A stretch of 64,000 bases of DNA from Flavobacterium sp. 5 (lineage in GTDB: Bacteria > Bacteroidota > Bacteroidia > Flavobacteriales > Flavobacteriaceae). The notes under the pieces were generated by a model. That model was not told the origin of the DNA and made no database searches. It saw only the letters and a list, made by a program, of their open reading frames with translations. Position 1 is the first letter of the stretch. Each line of letters starts with the position of its first letter. Shown here piece by piece: positions 46,276 through 55,419 of the stretch. The stretch covers positions 3,410,001-3,474,000 of the forward strand of contig NZ_PHUE01000001.1 in the NCBI RefSeq assembly GCF_002813295.1, in the 5' to 3' direction. Both the position numbers and the translations under genes were made by a program.

Positions 46276-47391
46276 TTAATTACATCCTTGAGAGGTTATA
46301 ATGATCTGGTTTCCATTCATTTCGTAACTAGTATTATTTCCAATGCTTTTACATATAATTTTTAATTTTTCTGGCAAAGGTTGATCGATTAAAGAAGTAG
46401 TTAAATGGCAATTTTTTAATTTTTCTTTTGGAAAATCAATTTCTACTTCATAAGCTTGTTCGATTGTTTTGAATATTTGACTTACTGGAATATCAGTAAA
46501 ATCAAAACTCAATTGTTCAATGTTTTTTGCAGCTTGTTTCAGAATAGCATCTTTGGTGATATCTGTTATTTTATTAAATTTTGCTGTTTCTCTTACAAAC
46601 CGTACAGCTTCATTGGGTAATAAAATAACTTCGTCAGAAGAAGTCTTGGTTCCCTGATCTTTAGAGTGAACTTTTACTTTTCCAGTACGAACGATTACTT
46701 CTACATTGGGTTGATTTTCAAAAGCACAAATTCTAAAACTCGTTCCAACAACTTTGGTTACAATTTCGTTGGCGAAAACAAAAAATGGTTTTCTTTTATT
46801 TTTACTTATTTCAAAAAAAGCTTCGCCAGATAAATATACTTTTCGTTCATTTCCAGTAAAAATGTTAGGATAGCTCAGTTTACTTTTTGGTTGCAACAAA
46901 ACAGAACTTCCGTCAGATAAAGTTATGATTTGAGGTTTTTTGGAGTTGTTCGTTTGTTCAACTAATCCTTCTTTATTTTCCGTAAGAAGTTCCTGATAAA
47001 CACGATTGTCTTCTGCTGAATTAAAATAGTTGTTATAGCTCCAAGAAAATGTCAGAGCTATTACCAAAACAGCTGCTGCTGATCGAAACCAATGGTTATT
47101 CCAAATTTTAGATTTTGGATTTTGAACACTTTTAAGTGTGGTTTCTTTAAGGGCAATTTTTTTCCAAGTATTTTCTAAAGCTGATTCTACTGTTGCCGTT
47201 AACATTTGGGTTTCTTCAACTTTCATAGCAAGAATCCATAAACGAGCTTCTTGTACTAATTTTGTTCTTTCAGGATTTTCGAGTGTCCAATTCTCCCAGT
47301 TGGAAGCATTTTTATTTTGCAGAATCCATTGACGAAAGGAATCATCGCCTAAAAAGTCTTTTGTTTGAGTATAATTATTTCGCTTTTGCAT
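46276..47391 (-). CDS. FecR-family anti-sigma factor
   Basis: 371 residues: a cytoplasmic N-terminal domain (about 1-95), one membrane helix (WFRSAAAVLVIALTFSWSY), then the periplasmic FecR domain (ITLSDGSSVLLQPKSKLSYP, GEAFFEISKNKRKPFFVF) and a C-terminal DUF4974 domain (LSFDFTDIPVSQIFKTIEQA). It relays the STN signal of SusC to the ECF sigma encoded upstream. It ends 162 bp before susC, with plus-strand terminators between. Confidence 0.96.
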   Translation of the reverse strand: MQKRNNYTQTKDFLGDDSFRQWILQNKNASNWENWTLENPERTKLVQEARLWILAMKVEETQMLTATVESALENTWKKIALKETTLKSVQNPKSKIWNNHWFRSAAAVLVIALTFSWSYNNYFNSAEDNRVYQELLTENKEGLVEQTNNSKKPQIITLSDGSSVLLQPKSKLSYPNIFTGNERKVYLSGEAFFEISKNKRKPFFVFANEIVTKVVGTSFRICAFENQPNVEVIVRTGKVKVHSKDQGTKTSSDEVILLPNEAVRFVRETAKFNKITDITKDAILKQAAKNIEQLSFDFTDIPVSQIFKTIEQAYEVEIDFPKEKLKNCHLTTSLIDQPLPEKLKIICKSIGNNTSYEMNGNQIIITSQGCN

Positions 47392-47492
47392 CTTTACAAT
47401 AAGGGTTACAAAAACAATAAGGACACTTCTTTTATTATATACTCACCTAATTATGATTTTTTTTTAATAATCATGAATAAATATTTTAATAC

Positions 47493-48101
47493 CTAGATAA
47501 ATGAAGAGGATAATATTAAAATTATTGAGATATTTTCTTTCCAATCTTTACGTAAGTTCTGTATTCCTCTAAATAAAATATTACTTGCCGACTGATAATT
47601 AACCATCATTATTTCGGCAATTTGTTCTACCGTTAACTGTTGATGATAACGCAGGTACAAAGCTTCTTTTTGTCTAGATGGCAAGTTGTTAATTAGCATA
47701 TTAAGTTGTAATACTTTTTCGGCGGTAATTTCATCATCAATTAATTGTTGCTCAATGGAGAAATCAAATAGAAATTCAGTAGTTTCTATATTGATTCCTT
47801 TTTTGAAAAAAGGATCACGTTTGTACAATCTTCCAATTCTTTTACGAACACTGGATAATAAATAAGCCTTAACAATAACACTAGCGGAAAGTGATTCTCG
47901 ATACACCCAAATATCTGTAAAAACATCCTGAACACAATCCTGTACTTTGTCGTCATATGAACATAGAGAATTACCATAGCGAACTAAATCCGAATAATAT
48001 TTTTCAAAAAGTATCGAAAAAGCTTTTTCATCACCCGCTTTCAAATTATTCCATAATGTGAAATCATCTAAAGTATATGTATGTTTAAATTGAGTCTTCA
48101 A
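47493..48101 (-). CDS. ECF-type sigma-70 factor of the SusCD locus
   Basis: 202 residues. Region 2 is FSILFEKYYSDLVRYGNSLC with DKVQDCVQDVFTDIWVYRES, and region 4 is LPSRQKEALYLRYHQQLTVEQIAEI with its helix-turn-helix. It lacks region 3. It is released by the FecR protein to transcribe the transporter genes. Divergent from the MFS gene across a 247-bp gap. Confidence 0.95.
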   Translation of the reverse strand: MKTQFKHTYTLDDFTLWNNLKAGDEKAFSILFEKYYSDLVRYGNSLCSYDDKVQDCVQDVFTDIWVYRESLSASVIVKAYLLSSVRKRIGRLYKRDPFFKKGINIETTEFLFDFSIEQQLIDDEITAEKVLQLNMLINNLPSRQKEALYLRYHQQLTVEQIAEIMMVNYQSASNILFRGIQNLRKDWKENISIILILSSSFI

Positions 48102-48348
48102 GGTTAATTTGAGGCTATTTGATTATTAAGGGACCGTTAATTTTTTGTAATTTTACGTTTTTTTTAACAAAATACCAAGTTTTTGTTCTTTTTATGTGTC
48201 GATTTATTTTTTTGATAAAATGGAGCTATATTTTTTTGATTGTCTAAATAAAAAAGGTTTAAAAATAATAAAACCAAATATTTGCCACATTCAAAAATAA
48301 AATTCATTTTTACATCCTATTTTCTTTAAAAAACTATATTAAACCCGC

Positions 48349-49626
48349 ATGGAACAAGACCAAAATAAAAAGAACTCTTTAAAACATGTTCTTTTTGGTA
48401 GCCTTATTGGTACCACAATCGAATTTTTTGACTTTTATATTTATGCCAATGCTGCGGTGTTGGTTTTTCCACAATTATTTTTTCCAAGTTCAGATACTAC
48501 GATGGCAACGTTAGAATCGTTGGCAACCTTTTCGATAGCTTTTTTATCACGTCCTTTGGGTTCTGCATTTTTTGGGCATTATGGAGATAAAATAGGGCGT
48601 AAATTTACTTTAGTAGCAGCTCTATTAACAATGGGAATATCGACTGTGACTATTGGTTTTTTACCGAGTTATGCCAGTATAGGTGTTGCCGCTCCTTTAC
48701 TATTAATGTTGTGTCGTTTTGGACAAGGTGTTGGATTAGGTGGCGAGTGGGGAGGAGCTGTTTTATTAGCTATTGAAAATGCACCACCCAACAAACGCGC
48801 TTGGTATGGTATGTTTCCGCAATTGGGTGCGCCAATTGGTTTACTGCTTTCAGGAGGAACTTTTTTATTGTTGACTGATTCAATGAGTAGCCAGGATTTT
48901 ATGGATTATGGCTGGAGAATTCCTTTTATTGCCAGTTCACTTTTGGTTGTGGTTGGTTTTTATATCCGAACTAAAATTACCGAAACACCTTCTTTTGAAA
49001 ATTCAAAAAAAGAACATGAAGAGGTTAAAATTCCTTTTTTTACATTGGTGAAGTCTTATAAAAATCAATTAATTTTTGGAACATTGGCAGCTGTGACAAC
49101 TTTCTTGGTTTTTTATCTAATGACCGTTTTTACCTTGAGTTGGGCAACTTCGGATTTGGGTTTCGAAAAAAGAGATTTTTTATTGATTCAGTTGTTTGCG
49201 GTGTTGTTTTTCGCATTGTTTATTCCAATTTCTGCGTTAATTGCTGATAAAATTGGACGTCGCAAAATGTTGATTATGGCTACGACTGCTATTGCGGTTT
49301 TTGGCTTTTTCTTTTCGTATTTTATGAATTCAGGAAGCACAGTAATGGTTACTTTCTTTTTGTGTACAGGAATGGCTTTGATGGGATTCACTTACGGACC
49401 TTTAGGAACTTTTTTATCTGAATTATTTCCTACTACTGTTCGATATTCAGGAGCTTCACTAACTTTTAATATGGCTGGAATTCTTGGTGCAGCGTTTGCC
49501 CCAATGATTGCTATTTGGTTGGCATCAACTTATAGTTTGACTTATGTTGGGTTTTACTTGACGTTTGCGGCTTGTATTTCTTTGTTCGCTTTATTAGTGA
49601 TTAGTAAGAAGGAACATAAGTTTTAA
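48349..49626 (+). CDS. MFS transporter, metabolite:H+ symporter (MHS) type
   Basis: 425 residues with 12 membrane helices. SLIGTTIEFFDFYIYANAAVLVFPQLFFPS and ATFSIAFLSRPLGSAFFGHYGDKIGRKFTL are the hallmark MHS motifs (with GxxxDRxGR-like GDKIGRK), as in ProP/ShiA. VGLGGEWGGAVLLAIE follows. Likely substrates are organic acids or betaines; the exact one cannot be read. It is a lone gene with its own terminator. Confidence 0.92.
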   Translation: MEQDQNKKNSLKHVLFGSLIGTTIEFFDFYIYANAAVLVFPQLFFPSSDTTMATLESLATFSIAFLSRPLGSAFFGHYGDKIGRKFTLVAALLTMGISTVTIGFLPSYASIGVAAPLLLMLCRFGQGVGLGGEWGGAVLLAIENAPPNKRAWYGMFPQLGAPIGLLLSGGTFLLLTDSMSSQDFMDYGWRIPFIASSLLVVVGFYIRTKITETPSFENSKKEHEEVKIPFFTLVKSYKNQLIFGTLAAVTTFLVFYLMTVFTLSWATSDLGFEKRDFLLIQLFAVLFFALFIPISALIADKIGRRKMLIMATTAIAVFGFFFSYFMNSGSTVMVTFFLCTGMALMGFTYGPLGTFLSELFPTTVRYSGASLTFNMAGILGAAFAPMIAIWLASTYSLTYVGFYLTFAACISLFALLVISKKEHKF

Positions 49627-49645
49627 AACACGAGTAGTGTATAAC

Positions 49646-49683
49646 AAAAAGGTCTTCTGAAATTTTTCAGAAGGCCTTTTTTA
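49646..49683. terminator. bidirectional terminator between MFS and the T9SS adhesin genes
   Basis: AAAAAGG-CTTCTGAAA / TTTCAGAAG-CCTTTTTT with T-runs on both strands, between convergent genes. Confidence 0.8.
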
Positions 49684-49686
49684 TTT

Positions 49687-52389
49687 TTATCGTTTTAAGC
49701 TAAAATGACTTTTAAATTCGGCTCCATTTATGCGGGTAACTATAAACCAATAATCTGTTGAGGGTAAGGGTTGATTTAAAAAGTTTCCATCCCATGAAGT
49801 ATTAGTAGCTAATTCTTTGATGAGTTTTCCATAACGGTCAAAAATTCTAATTCCTGAGTTTGGTTTCAAATAAGCAAAATCAATTGTCCATGTGTCATTG
49901 TAACCATCATTATTTGGTGTAAAGAATTTAGGAAAAGGAAGTTCATCTACATAATTAATACATTTAGCAGTTGTGGCTTCCAGAATTTGAATTGTTATTG
50001 GAGTTCTGGTACTTTCGCAATCATGAATAGTTTGCGAGGCATAATAAGTAATTCCGTTTTCAAGAGGAGTTGATACGGATAAATTTGTTCCAGTTAAAAT
50101 GTCATTGTACCACTTTATATTTTCACCAAAAATTTTAATTGTATTTATTGTAGCATTTTGTTGTTTACAGAAACTTTGATTTAAATCGCCAATTGGAGCT
50201 TGAGTATCTTGTATTTTTATAGCAATAGCACGTCTGTTACTTTCGCAATTAGTATTGGTTTGGGTTACATAATATGTTTTGTTTTCAAGAATTGAAGTAC
50301 TTGATAAAATATTCCCTGCCGTTTGAGTATCATACCATATTAGGTTTTGACCAATAATTGCAATATTTGAAATACTTGCATTCTCATCAATACAAAATGT
50401 TTGTGGAGAATTTGCTGTTGGCTGAGGTTGACTGTTAATAATTACTGTTTGATTTTGTGTTGAACTATTTCCGTTTCCATCATTGTAATTCCATGTAATA
50501 GTATAAGTACCAGGTAATGTATAGGAGAGTGGACTTGTGGTTGTACCTGTGATTGCTCCTGTACAAGTATCAGTTGCTGTTGGAATTGTGCTTAATATTG
50601 TTTGACAATCGCCTGTTATTGTTGGTAGCGTTTTTAAATCTGGGACTGGCGCAACAAAATCACCAACAACAATATTAATTTTTTTAGTTTCGGGACAGGC
50701 ATTTGTTCCTGAAATTGTACAACTGTATTCACCACTGTTTAATGCGGATACATTTGTTATAATTGGGTTTGGATCGGTTGATGTAAAACCGTTTGGACCA
50801 GTCCAGTTATAAGTCGTTCCTCCTGAGGATTTAAAATCTAAAGAATTTCCAATGCAGATAGGGGAGTTACTTTTCAGTTCAGGAATAACAATAGACTCTG
50901 GTTCATGAAATTTTATCAAATAAAAATTTGAAAAACCATTAATATTTGGCTGATAAGAGCTTGCATCAGCAATTCCATTATTTTGTTCAGTATCTCCACC
51001 TATTATAATGTCATTATTATTGTCAAAACAAATTTTATTTGTCTGATAGAACGGATATGAATTTCCTCCGGTTAATGTACCAAAGACTAATTCACAGTTT
51101 TTTGTGAATTTACCTAAATATCCTTCTGAATTATTTTTCCTATATGCACAAGGGGTAATAATTGATGGGTCATTGCTACCTTGACCACTAATGTAAATTG
51201 AATTATTTTTAAATTTTAAAGAATTAATATCTGTGGAATACCCTAGATAAGATCCCCATATTCGCTGTCCATTAGCATTTAATTTTGCAAAAAAGCCAGT
51301 ATAGTTCCATTCGGGATTAAAATCATCGAAACTACCAGGTGTAGCAATATTATAATGGCTGTAAGTAAAGCCTCCTATGTACACATTATCCTCATCATCA
51401 ACGTCAATCGATTTGATATCTGATGCTCTTTCTCCTGAATAATATGTACTCCAAAGTCTTTGACCATTTAATGTAAATTTGTAAATAGTTCCGTCATTAG
51501 CGAAATCAGTAGTGTACTTATTTTCTTGAAAAACTCCTGGAGTTGAAATATGGTTAAAGCTCCTTGAATTACCTCCGATAACTAAATAATTTTTAGCGAC
51601 TTTTATAGTTGTAAAATAATCATCATCTTCACCTCCGGCATATGTACCCCAAATTAAATTCCCGTTAGAATTAAATTTGATTAAAAAAGCATCTGGGCGG
51701 TCAGGGATTGTTCCTACTTCTCTATTTAAATTTGTTTGAAAGTTATTATTTGCTGAAATATTATTAGTACTATTTGTTTTCCCTACAACATAGATATTGT
51801 TGTTAATGTCAATATCTACATCAGAAGCTGAATCATCTTCAAAATCCCCAAAATAAGTTCCCCAAAGTCTAATACCGGATGAATTAAATTTTACAATAAA
51901 AGCGTCTATATTATCTCCTGTTGATTTTGGAGATATAGGGCTTTTTATTGGTTTGAAAGAATTAGCTGTTGAAATATTAGTAAAGCTAAAAGTTGAGCCT
52001 ACGACAACAATATCGCCTTGTTTGTCGACTACTAAGCCATTAATTTTATCACTCTCTATTCCGCCATAATAAGTACCCCATACTCTGTTTCCATTCATAT
52101 CAAATTTTGCAATAATAGCATCACCTATAAAATAAGAAGAGTTTAAAGAAGTAGTTTGGTGTGCCCCTGAACTTGCGTAAATACTTGATGCTTGAGTTAT
52201 ATTTCCTGAAAAATAAATGTTACCATTTTTGTCAGAATCGATATCTGTAAATTGCACACCACCATCATCCCCATAAAAAGTACCCCAAAGTCGCACAGGC
52301 ACTGGATCAATAATCAAGGTCTTGTCAGAAAACTGACTTGAAGTTTCAAAACCATAAACATCGTTCTTGATTTTTCTATATCCAACTGC
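49687..52389 (-). CDS. gliding motility/T9SS type B adhesin, 3' part after a frameshift
   Basis: About 900 residues continuing the 5' part at 52389-53087 in another frame. It starts with a beta-propeller of at least six repeats built on WGTYYGG (SBBP-like). An Ig-like domain (about residues 490-560 of this part) and an HYR-like domain with DGNGNSSTQNQ follow. Two paired repeats contain IWYDTQTAG and IKWYNDILTG, and the protein ends in a type B sorting domain (FFTPNNDGYNDTW...IRIFDRYGKLIKEL) for type IX secretion. The reading frame has no ATG at its start (only TTG at 52317), so on its own it is not a gene. A one-base change in the A9 tract at 52392-52400 would restore one protein of about 1,130 residues. 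Confidence 0.9.
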   Translation of the reverse strand, partial: AVGYRKIKNDVYGFETSSQFSDKTLIIDPVPVRLWGTFYGDDGGVQFTDIDSDKNGNIYFSGNITQASSIYASSGAHQTTSLNSSYFIGDAIIAKFDMNGNRVWGTYYGGIESDKINGLVVDKQGDIVVVGSTFSFTNISTANSFKPIKSPISPKSTGDNIDAFIVKFNSSGIRLWGTYFGDFEDDSASDVDIDINNNIYVVGKTNSTNNISANNNFQTNLNREVGTIPDRPDAFLIKFNSNGNLIWGTYAGGEDDDYFTTIKVAKNYLVIGGNSRSFNHISTPGVFQENKYTTDFANDGTIYKFTLNGQRLWSTYYSGERASDIKSIDVDDEDNVYIGGFTYSHYNIATPGSFDDFNPEWNYTGFFAKLNANGQRIWGSYLGYSTDINSLKFKNNSIYISGQGSNDPSIITPCAYRKNNSEGYLGKFTKNCELVFGTLTGGNSYPFYQTNKICFDNNNDIIIGGDTEQNNGIADASSYQPNINGFSNFYLIKFHEPESIVIPELKSNSPICIGNSLDFKSSGGTTYNWTGPNGFTSTDPNPIITNVSALNSGEYSCTISGTNACPETKKINIVVGDFVAPVPDLKTLPTITGDCQTILSTIPTATDTCTGAITGTTTSPLSYTLPGTYTITWNYNDGNGNSSTQNQTVIINSQPQPTANSPQTFCIDENASISNIAIIGQNLIWYDTQTAGNILSSTSILENKTYYVTQTNTNCESNRRAIAIKIQDTQAPIGDLNQSFCKQQNATINTIKIFGENIKWYNDILTGTNLSVSTPLENGITYYASQTIHDCESTRTPITIQILEATTAKCINYVDELPFPKFFTPNNDGYNDTWTIDFAYLKPNSGIRIFDRYGKLIKELATNTSWDGNFLNQPLPSTDYWFIVTRINGAEFKSHFSLKR

Positions 52390-53087
52390 TATTTTTTTTT
52401 GCTAGTTTTATCTTCAGTCCAGCTTGCAGGAAGTGTTTCTTCCATTTTTCCAAAACGAACATTCATTTGGATTTTGTTATCAACCAAATTAGTTTCTGCT
52501 CCTTTAAATTTTAATTGAATATCTGATATTTTACCTTTTGGATGAACCACAAAATTGTATTCCACCGTTTTTAAAGTGTCTTTTGGAACAGTGAAAACTA
52601 CATCAATATTAGGATAGATATTTTTATATGTTACTTGTTTGAATTGATGAACATCAACAATTCCTTCGGGTTTGTTAGGGACATTATAATAATTGTCAAA
52701 ATCTTTTGATTGCTGATCTGTGAACAATTCAACCTTAGAATTTGAATTGACAAAGTCAATATCAATTCTATGATAAGTATATTCTAAAGTAAAGTCAGGT
52801 TGCTTTGTTTTATCTTTTTCGGGAATTTGGTAAGGAAGTGGTTTTGCGGTTTCTAAATGTAAGATAGGTACTTTTTTTACTTCATAAATATCATATGAAA
52901 AACCATTTTTTCTTAGCTGAACATTTAATCCACCTGAGTTTAATAGATATTTTACGGCCTTATTGGGGTTGCCTTTTTGATCAATAATTTGTCCTTTATT
53001 TTCTTTAAAACCAATAGACTGGTTTTTGTATTGAGAAAATGCTGGAATAAAAAACAATAAGAATAATAAAAGTAAAATTCGCTTCAT
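52389..53087 (-). CDS. gliding motility/T9SS type B adhesin, 5' part (frameshifted)
   Basis: 232 residues with a Sec signal peptide (MKRILLLLFLLFFIPAFSQ). The mature part is the conserved N-terminal domain found ahead of SBBP propellers (SIGFKENKGQIIDQKGNPNK; NPNIDVVFTVPKD-like region YPNIDVVFTVPK). It ends prematurely in KKK-stop because nine A residues (minus strand) follow an AGC codon, where ten (or seven) would read on into IAVGYRKIKNDVYGFETSS and the 3' part. A -7 box TATATTTG lies at 53108-53115 on the minus strand. Confidence 0.88.
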   Translation of the reverse strand: MKRILLLLFLLFFIPAFSQYKNQSIGFKENKGQIIDQKGNPNKAVKYLLNSGGLNVQLRKNGFSYDIYEVKKVPILHLETAKPLPYQIPEKDKTKQPDFTLEYTYHRIDIDFVNSNSKVELFTDQQSKDFDNYYNVPNKPEGIVDVHQFKQVTYKNIYPNIDVVFTVPKDTLKTVEYNFVVHPKGKISDIQLKFKGAETNLVDNKIQMNVRFGKMEETLPASWTEDKTSKKK

Positions 53088-53171
53088 AAGTATGATTTAA
53101 GGCCTCGCAAATATAGTTAAAAGTTTACAAAATGGTTCTGAAATTTCCAATAGCAAAAGATAAAAAGCTTC

Positions 53172-53197
53172 TATAATCTTTTCCTGAAAAGATTATA
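53172..53197 (+). promoter_or_regulatory. 11-bp-arm palindrome in the radical SAM promoter
   Basis: TATAATCTTTT at 53172-53182 and its exact reverse complement at 53187-53197 with a CCTG spacer. It ends ten bases before the -7 box and so covers the -33 region; it looks like a repressor or activator site. Confidence 0.55.
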
Positions 53198-53206
53198 AAT
53201 ATCCTG

Positions 53207-53214
53207 TATTTTTG
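53207..53214 (+). promoter_or_regulatory. -7 box of the radical SAM gene
   Basis: TATTTTTG followed by C, an exact TAnnTTTG match. It overlaps the TTG at 53212, which therefore cannot be the start codon. Confidence 0.6.
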
Positions 53215-53232
53215 CACAAAACAATCTCAATT

Positions 53233-55419
53233 TTGAAAACCAAACTTTTCCTAATAACGCCACCGTTTACCCAACTGAATACACCGTATCCAGCAACCGC
53301 TTATATCAAGGGTTTTTTGAATACGATAAACATAGAATCCGTTCAGGCAGATTTAGGAATTGAGGTGATTTTGAAATTGTTTTCAAAGCAAGGATTAATC
53401 GATTTATTCGAATCCAACGACCAACGACCAACAACAGACAACTGCAAACGAATAGTAGCTTTACAAGACGAATACATCAAAACAATAGATTCGGTTATTG
53501 CTTTTTTACAGGGAAAAAATCCAACATTAGCGCTACAAATTTGTCAGGAAGATTATTTGCCGGAAGCTTCTCGTTTTGCACAATTAGAAGAATTGGATTG
53601 GGCTTTCGGAACGATGGGAACGCAGGACAAAGCCAAGCATTTGGCGACTTTGTATCTCGAAGATATCTCGGATTATATTGTAGAATGTGTCGATGCCAAT
53701 TTTGGCTTTAGCCGTTATGCTGAAAGGTTAGGCCGTAGTGCTAATTCTTTTGATGAATTGTACGAAGCTTTGCAACAAGAACCAACTTATATTGATAAAA
53801 TTTTACTTTTGATTTTAAAAGAAAGAATAGAAACCGTTCAGCCGACTTTATTCTTGATTTCAGTTCCGTTTCCAGGGAATTTATATTCTGCTTTTCGTTC
53901 AGCTCAATGGGTAAAAAAACATTATCCAAACATCAAAATTTCGATGGGAGGTGGTTTTCCAAATACTGAGTTAAGGTCACTTTCGGATGCGCGTGTTTTT
54001 GAATTTTTCGATTATATTACTTTGGATGATGGAGAAACGCCAATTGAAGAATTGATTTCAAGTATCGAAAATCCTGATTACAATGCCTATAAAAGAACTT
54101 TCCTTTTAGAAAATGGAAAAGTCGTTTATAAAAATAATTCACTAAAACATGATTACAAACAATCTCAAGTAGGAACACCAGATTATTCGGATTTACTTTT
54201 GGATAAATACATTTCGGTTATCGAAATTGTGAATCCAATGCATAGAATGTGGAGTGATGGACGTTGGAATAAACTAACGATGGCGCATGGTTGTTATTGG
54301 GGAAAATGTACATTCTGCGATATTTCATTAGATTATATAAAGGTTTACGAACCCGTTGCAGCCAATTTGTTGTGCGACCGAATGGAGGAAATGATCGCTC
54401 AAACGGGCGAAAATGGTTTTCATTTTGTAGATGAAGCTGCTCCGCCAGCATTGATGCGTGCTTTGGCACTCGAAATTCTTCGACGAAAATTATCAGTAAC
54501 CTGGTGGACGAACATTCGATTCGAAAAAAGCTTTTCTGCCGATTTATGTTTGCTATTAAAAGCTTCTGGCTGTATTGCTGTTTCAGGCGGACTTGAAGTA
54601 GCTTCGGACAGATTATTACAATTGATTGACAAAGGTGTAACTGTAGAGCAAGTAGCCAAAGTGACTCGCAACTTTACCGAAGCAGGTGTAATGGTTCATG
54701 CGTATTTGATGTACGGATATCCAACGCAGACCATTCAGGAAACGGTTGATAGTTTAGAAATGGTGCGTCAACTCTTTGAAGCAGGCGTGTTACAATCAGG
54801 ATTTTGGCATCAATTTGCGATGACTGCACACAGTCCTGTTGGATTGTATCCAGAGAAATTTGGCGTTACCAAAGAAACCGAAGTTATTGGAACTTTTGCT
54901 AATAACGATATTAATTATGTCGATAAAACAGGAATTGATCACGATAAATTTAGTTTCGGATTGAAGAAATCGCTGTTCAATTTCATGCACGGAATTTGTT
55001 TTGATTACGAGCTGCAGGATTGGTTTGATTTCAAAATACCAAAGACAAAAATAGGTTCTGATTTTATTTTTGATGCACTTCAGGAAGAAACCGATTTTAA
55101 TACTAAACCTACTGCCAAAATGGTTTGGTTAGGAGGAAAACCATCCTTTGAACATTTTACCAAATCTAAAAAAGGAAATTCCTGGGAAATGATGACTTTG
55201 ACTTTTCATGATAAAAAAGAAAGTTTTACGATTCAAACCAATAAAGCAGAAGGGGAGTGGTTGGTTCAAATACTTGAAAAACTATCGGTTTCTAAATCTA
55301 AAATTCATTCTTTTCAGGAAGTAAAAACTGATTTTGAAATCCAATTGGAAGATTTTGAATTGTTTTGGTACTCCAAACCTGTGAATACATTGCGGGAATT
55401 TGGATTATTAGTGTTGTAA
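53233..55419 (+). CDS. B12-binding-domain radical SAM protein
   Basis: About 728 residues starting at TTG 53233 (MKTKLFLITPPFTQLNTP), because the longer frame from 53212 overlaps the promoter. A cobalamin-binding-like domain spans about 1-300 (ISMGGGFPNTELRSL, EFFDYITLDDGETPIEEL). The radical SAM cluster motif follows in HGCYWGKCTFCD, spaced C-x4-C-x2-C rather than x3. Product is unknown. A low-complexity insertion (ESNDQRPTTDNCKR) is encoded by CCAACGA-type repeat units at 53413-53442. It ends one base from the convergent response regulator gene. Confidence 0.88.
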   Translation: MKTKLFLITPPFTQLNTPYPATAYIKGFLNTINIESVQADLGIEVILKLFSKQGLIDLFESNDQRPTTDNCKRIVALQDEYIKTIDSVIAFLQGKNPTLALQICQEDYLPEASRFAQLEELDWAFGTMGTQDKAKHLATLYLEDISDYIVECVDANFGFSRYAERLGRSANSFDELYEALQQEPTYIDKILLLILKERIETVQPTLFLISVPFPGNLYSAFRSAQWVKKHYPNIKISMGGGFPNTELRSLSDARVFEFFDYITLDDGETPIEELISSIENPDYNAYKRTFLLENGKVVYKNNSLKHDYKQSQVGTPDYSDLLLDKYISVIEIVNPMHRMWSDGRWNKLTMAHGCYWGKCTFCDISLDYIKVYEPVAANLLCDRMEEMIAQTGENGFHFVDEAAPPALMRALALEILRRKLSVTWWTNIRFEKSFSADLCLLLKASGCIAVSGGLEVASDRLLQLIDKGVTVEQVAKVTRNFTEAGVMVHAYLMYGYPTQTIQETVDSLEMVRQLFEAGVLQSGFWHQFAMTAHSPVGLYPEKFGVTKETEVIGTFANNDINYVDKTGIDHDKFSFGLKKSLFNFMHGICFDYELQDWFDFKIPKTKIGSDFIFDALQEETDFNTKPTAKMVWLGGKPSFEHFTKSKKGNSWEMMTLTFHDKKESFTIQTNKAEGEWLVQILEKLSVSKSKIHSFQEVKTDFEIQLEDFELFWYSKPVNTLREFGLLVL

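Noticed and set aside
53212-53232. TTG at 53212 as start of the radical SAM gene
   Set aside because: This TTG is the last part of the TATTTTTG promoter box; TTG 53233 is the better start.
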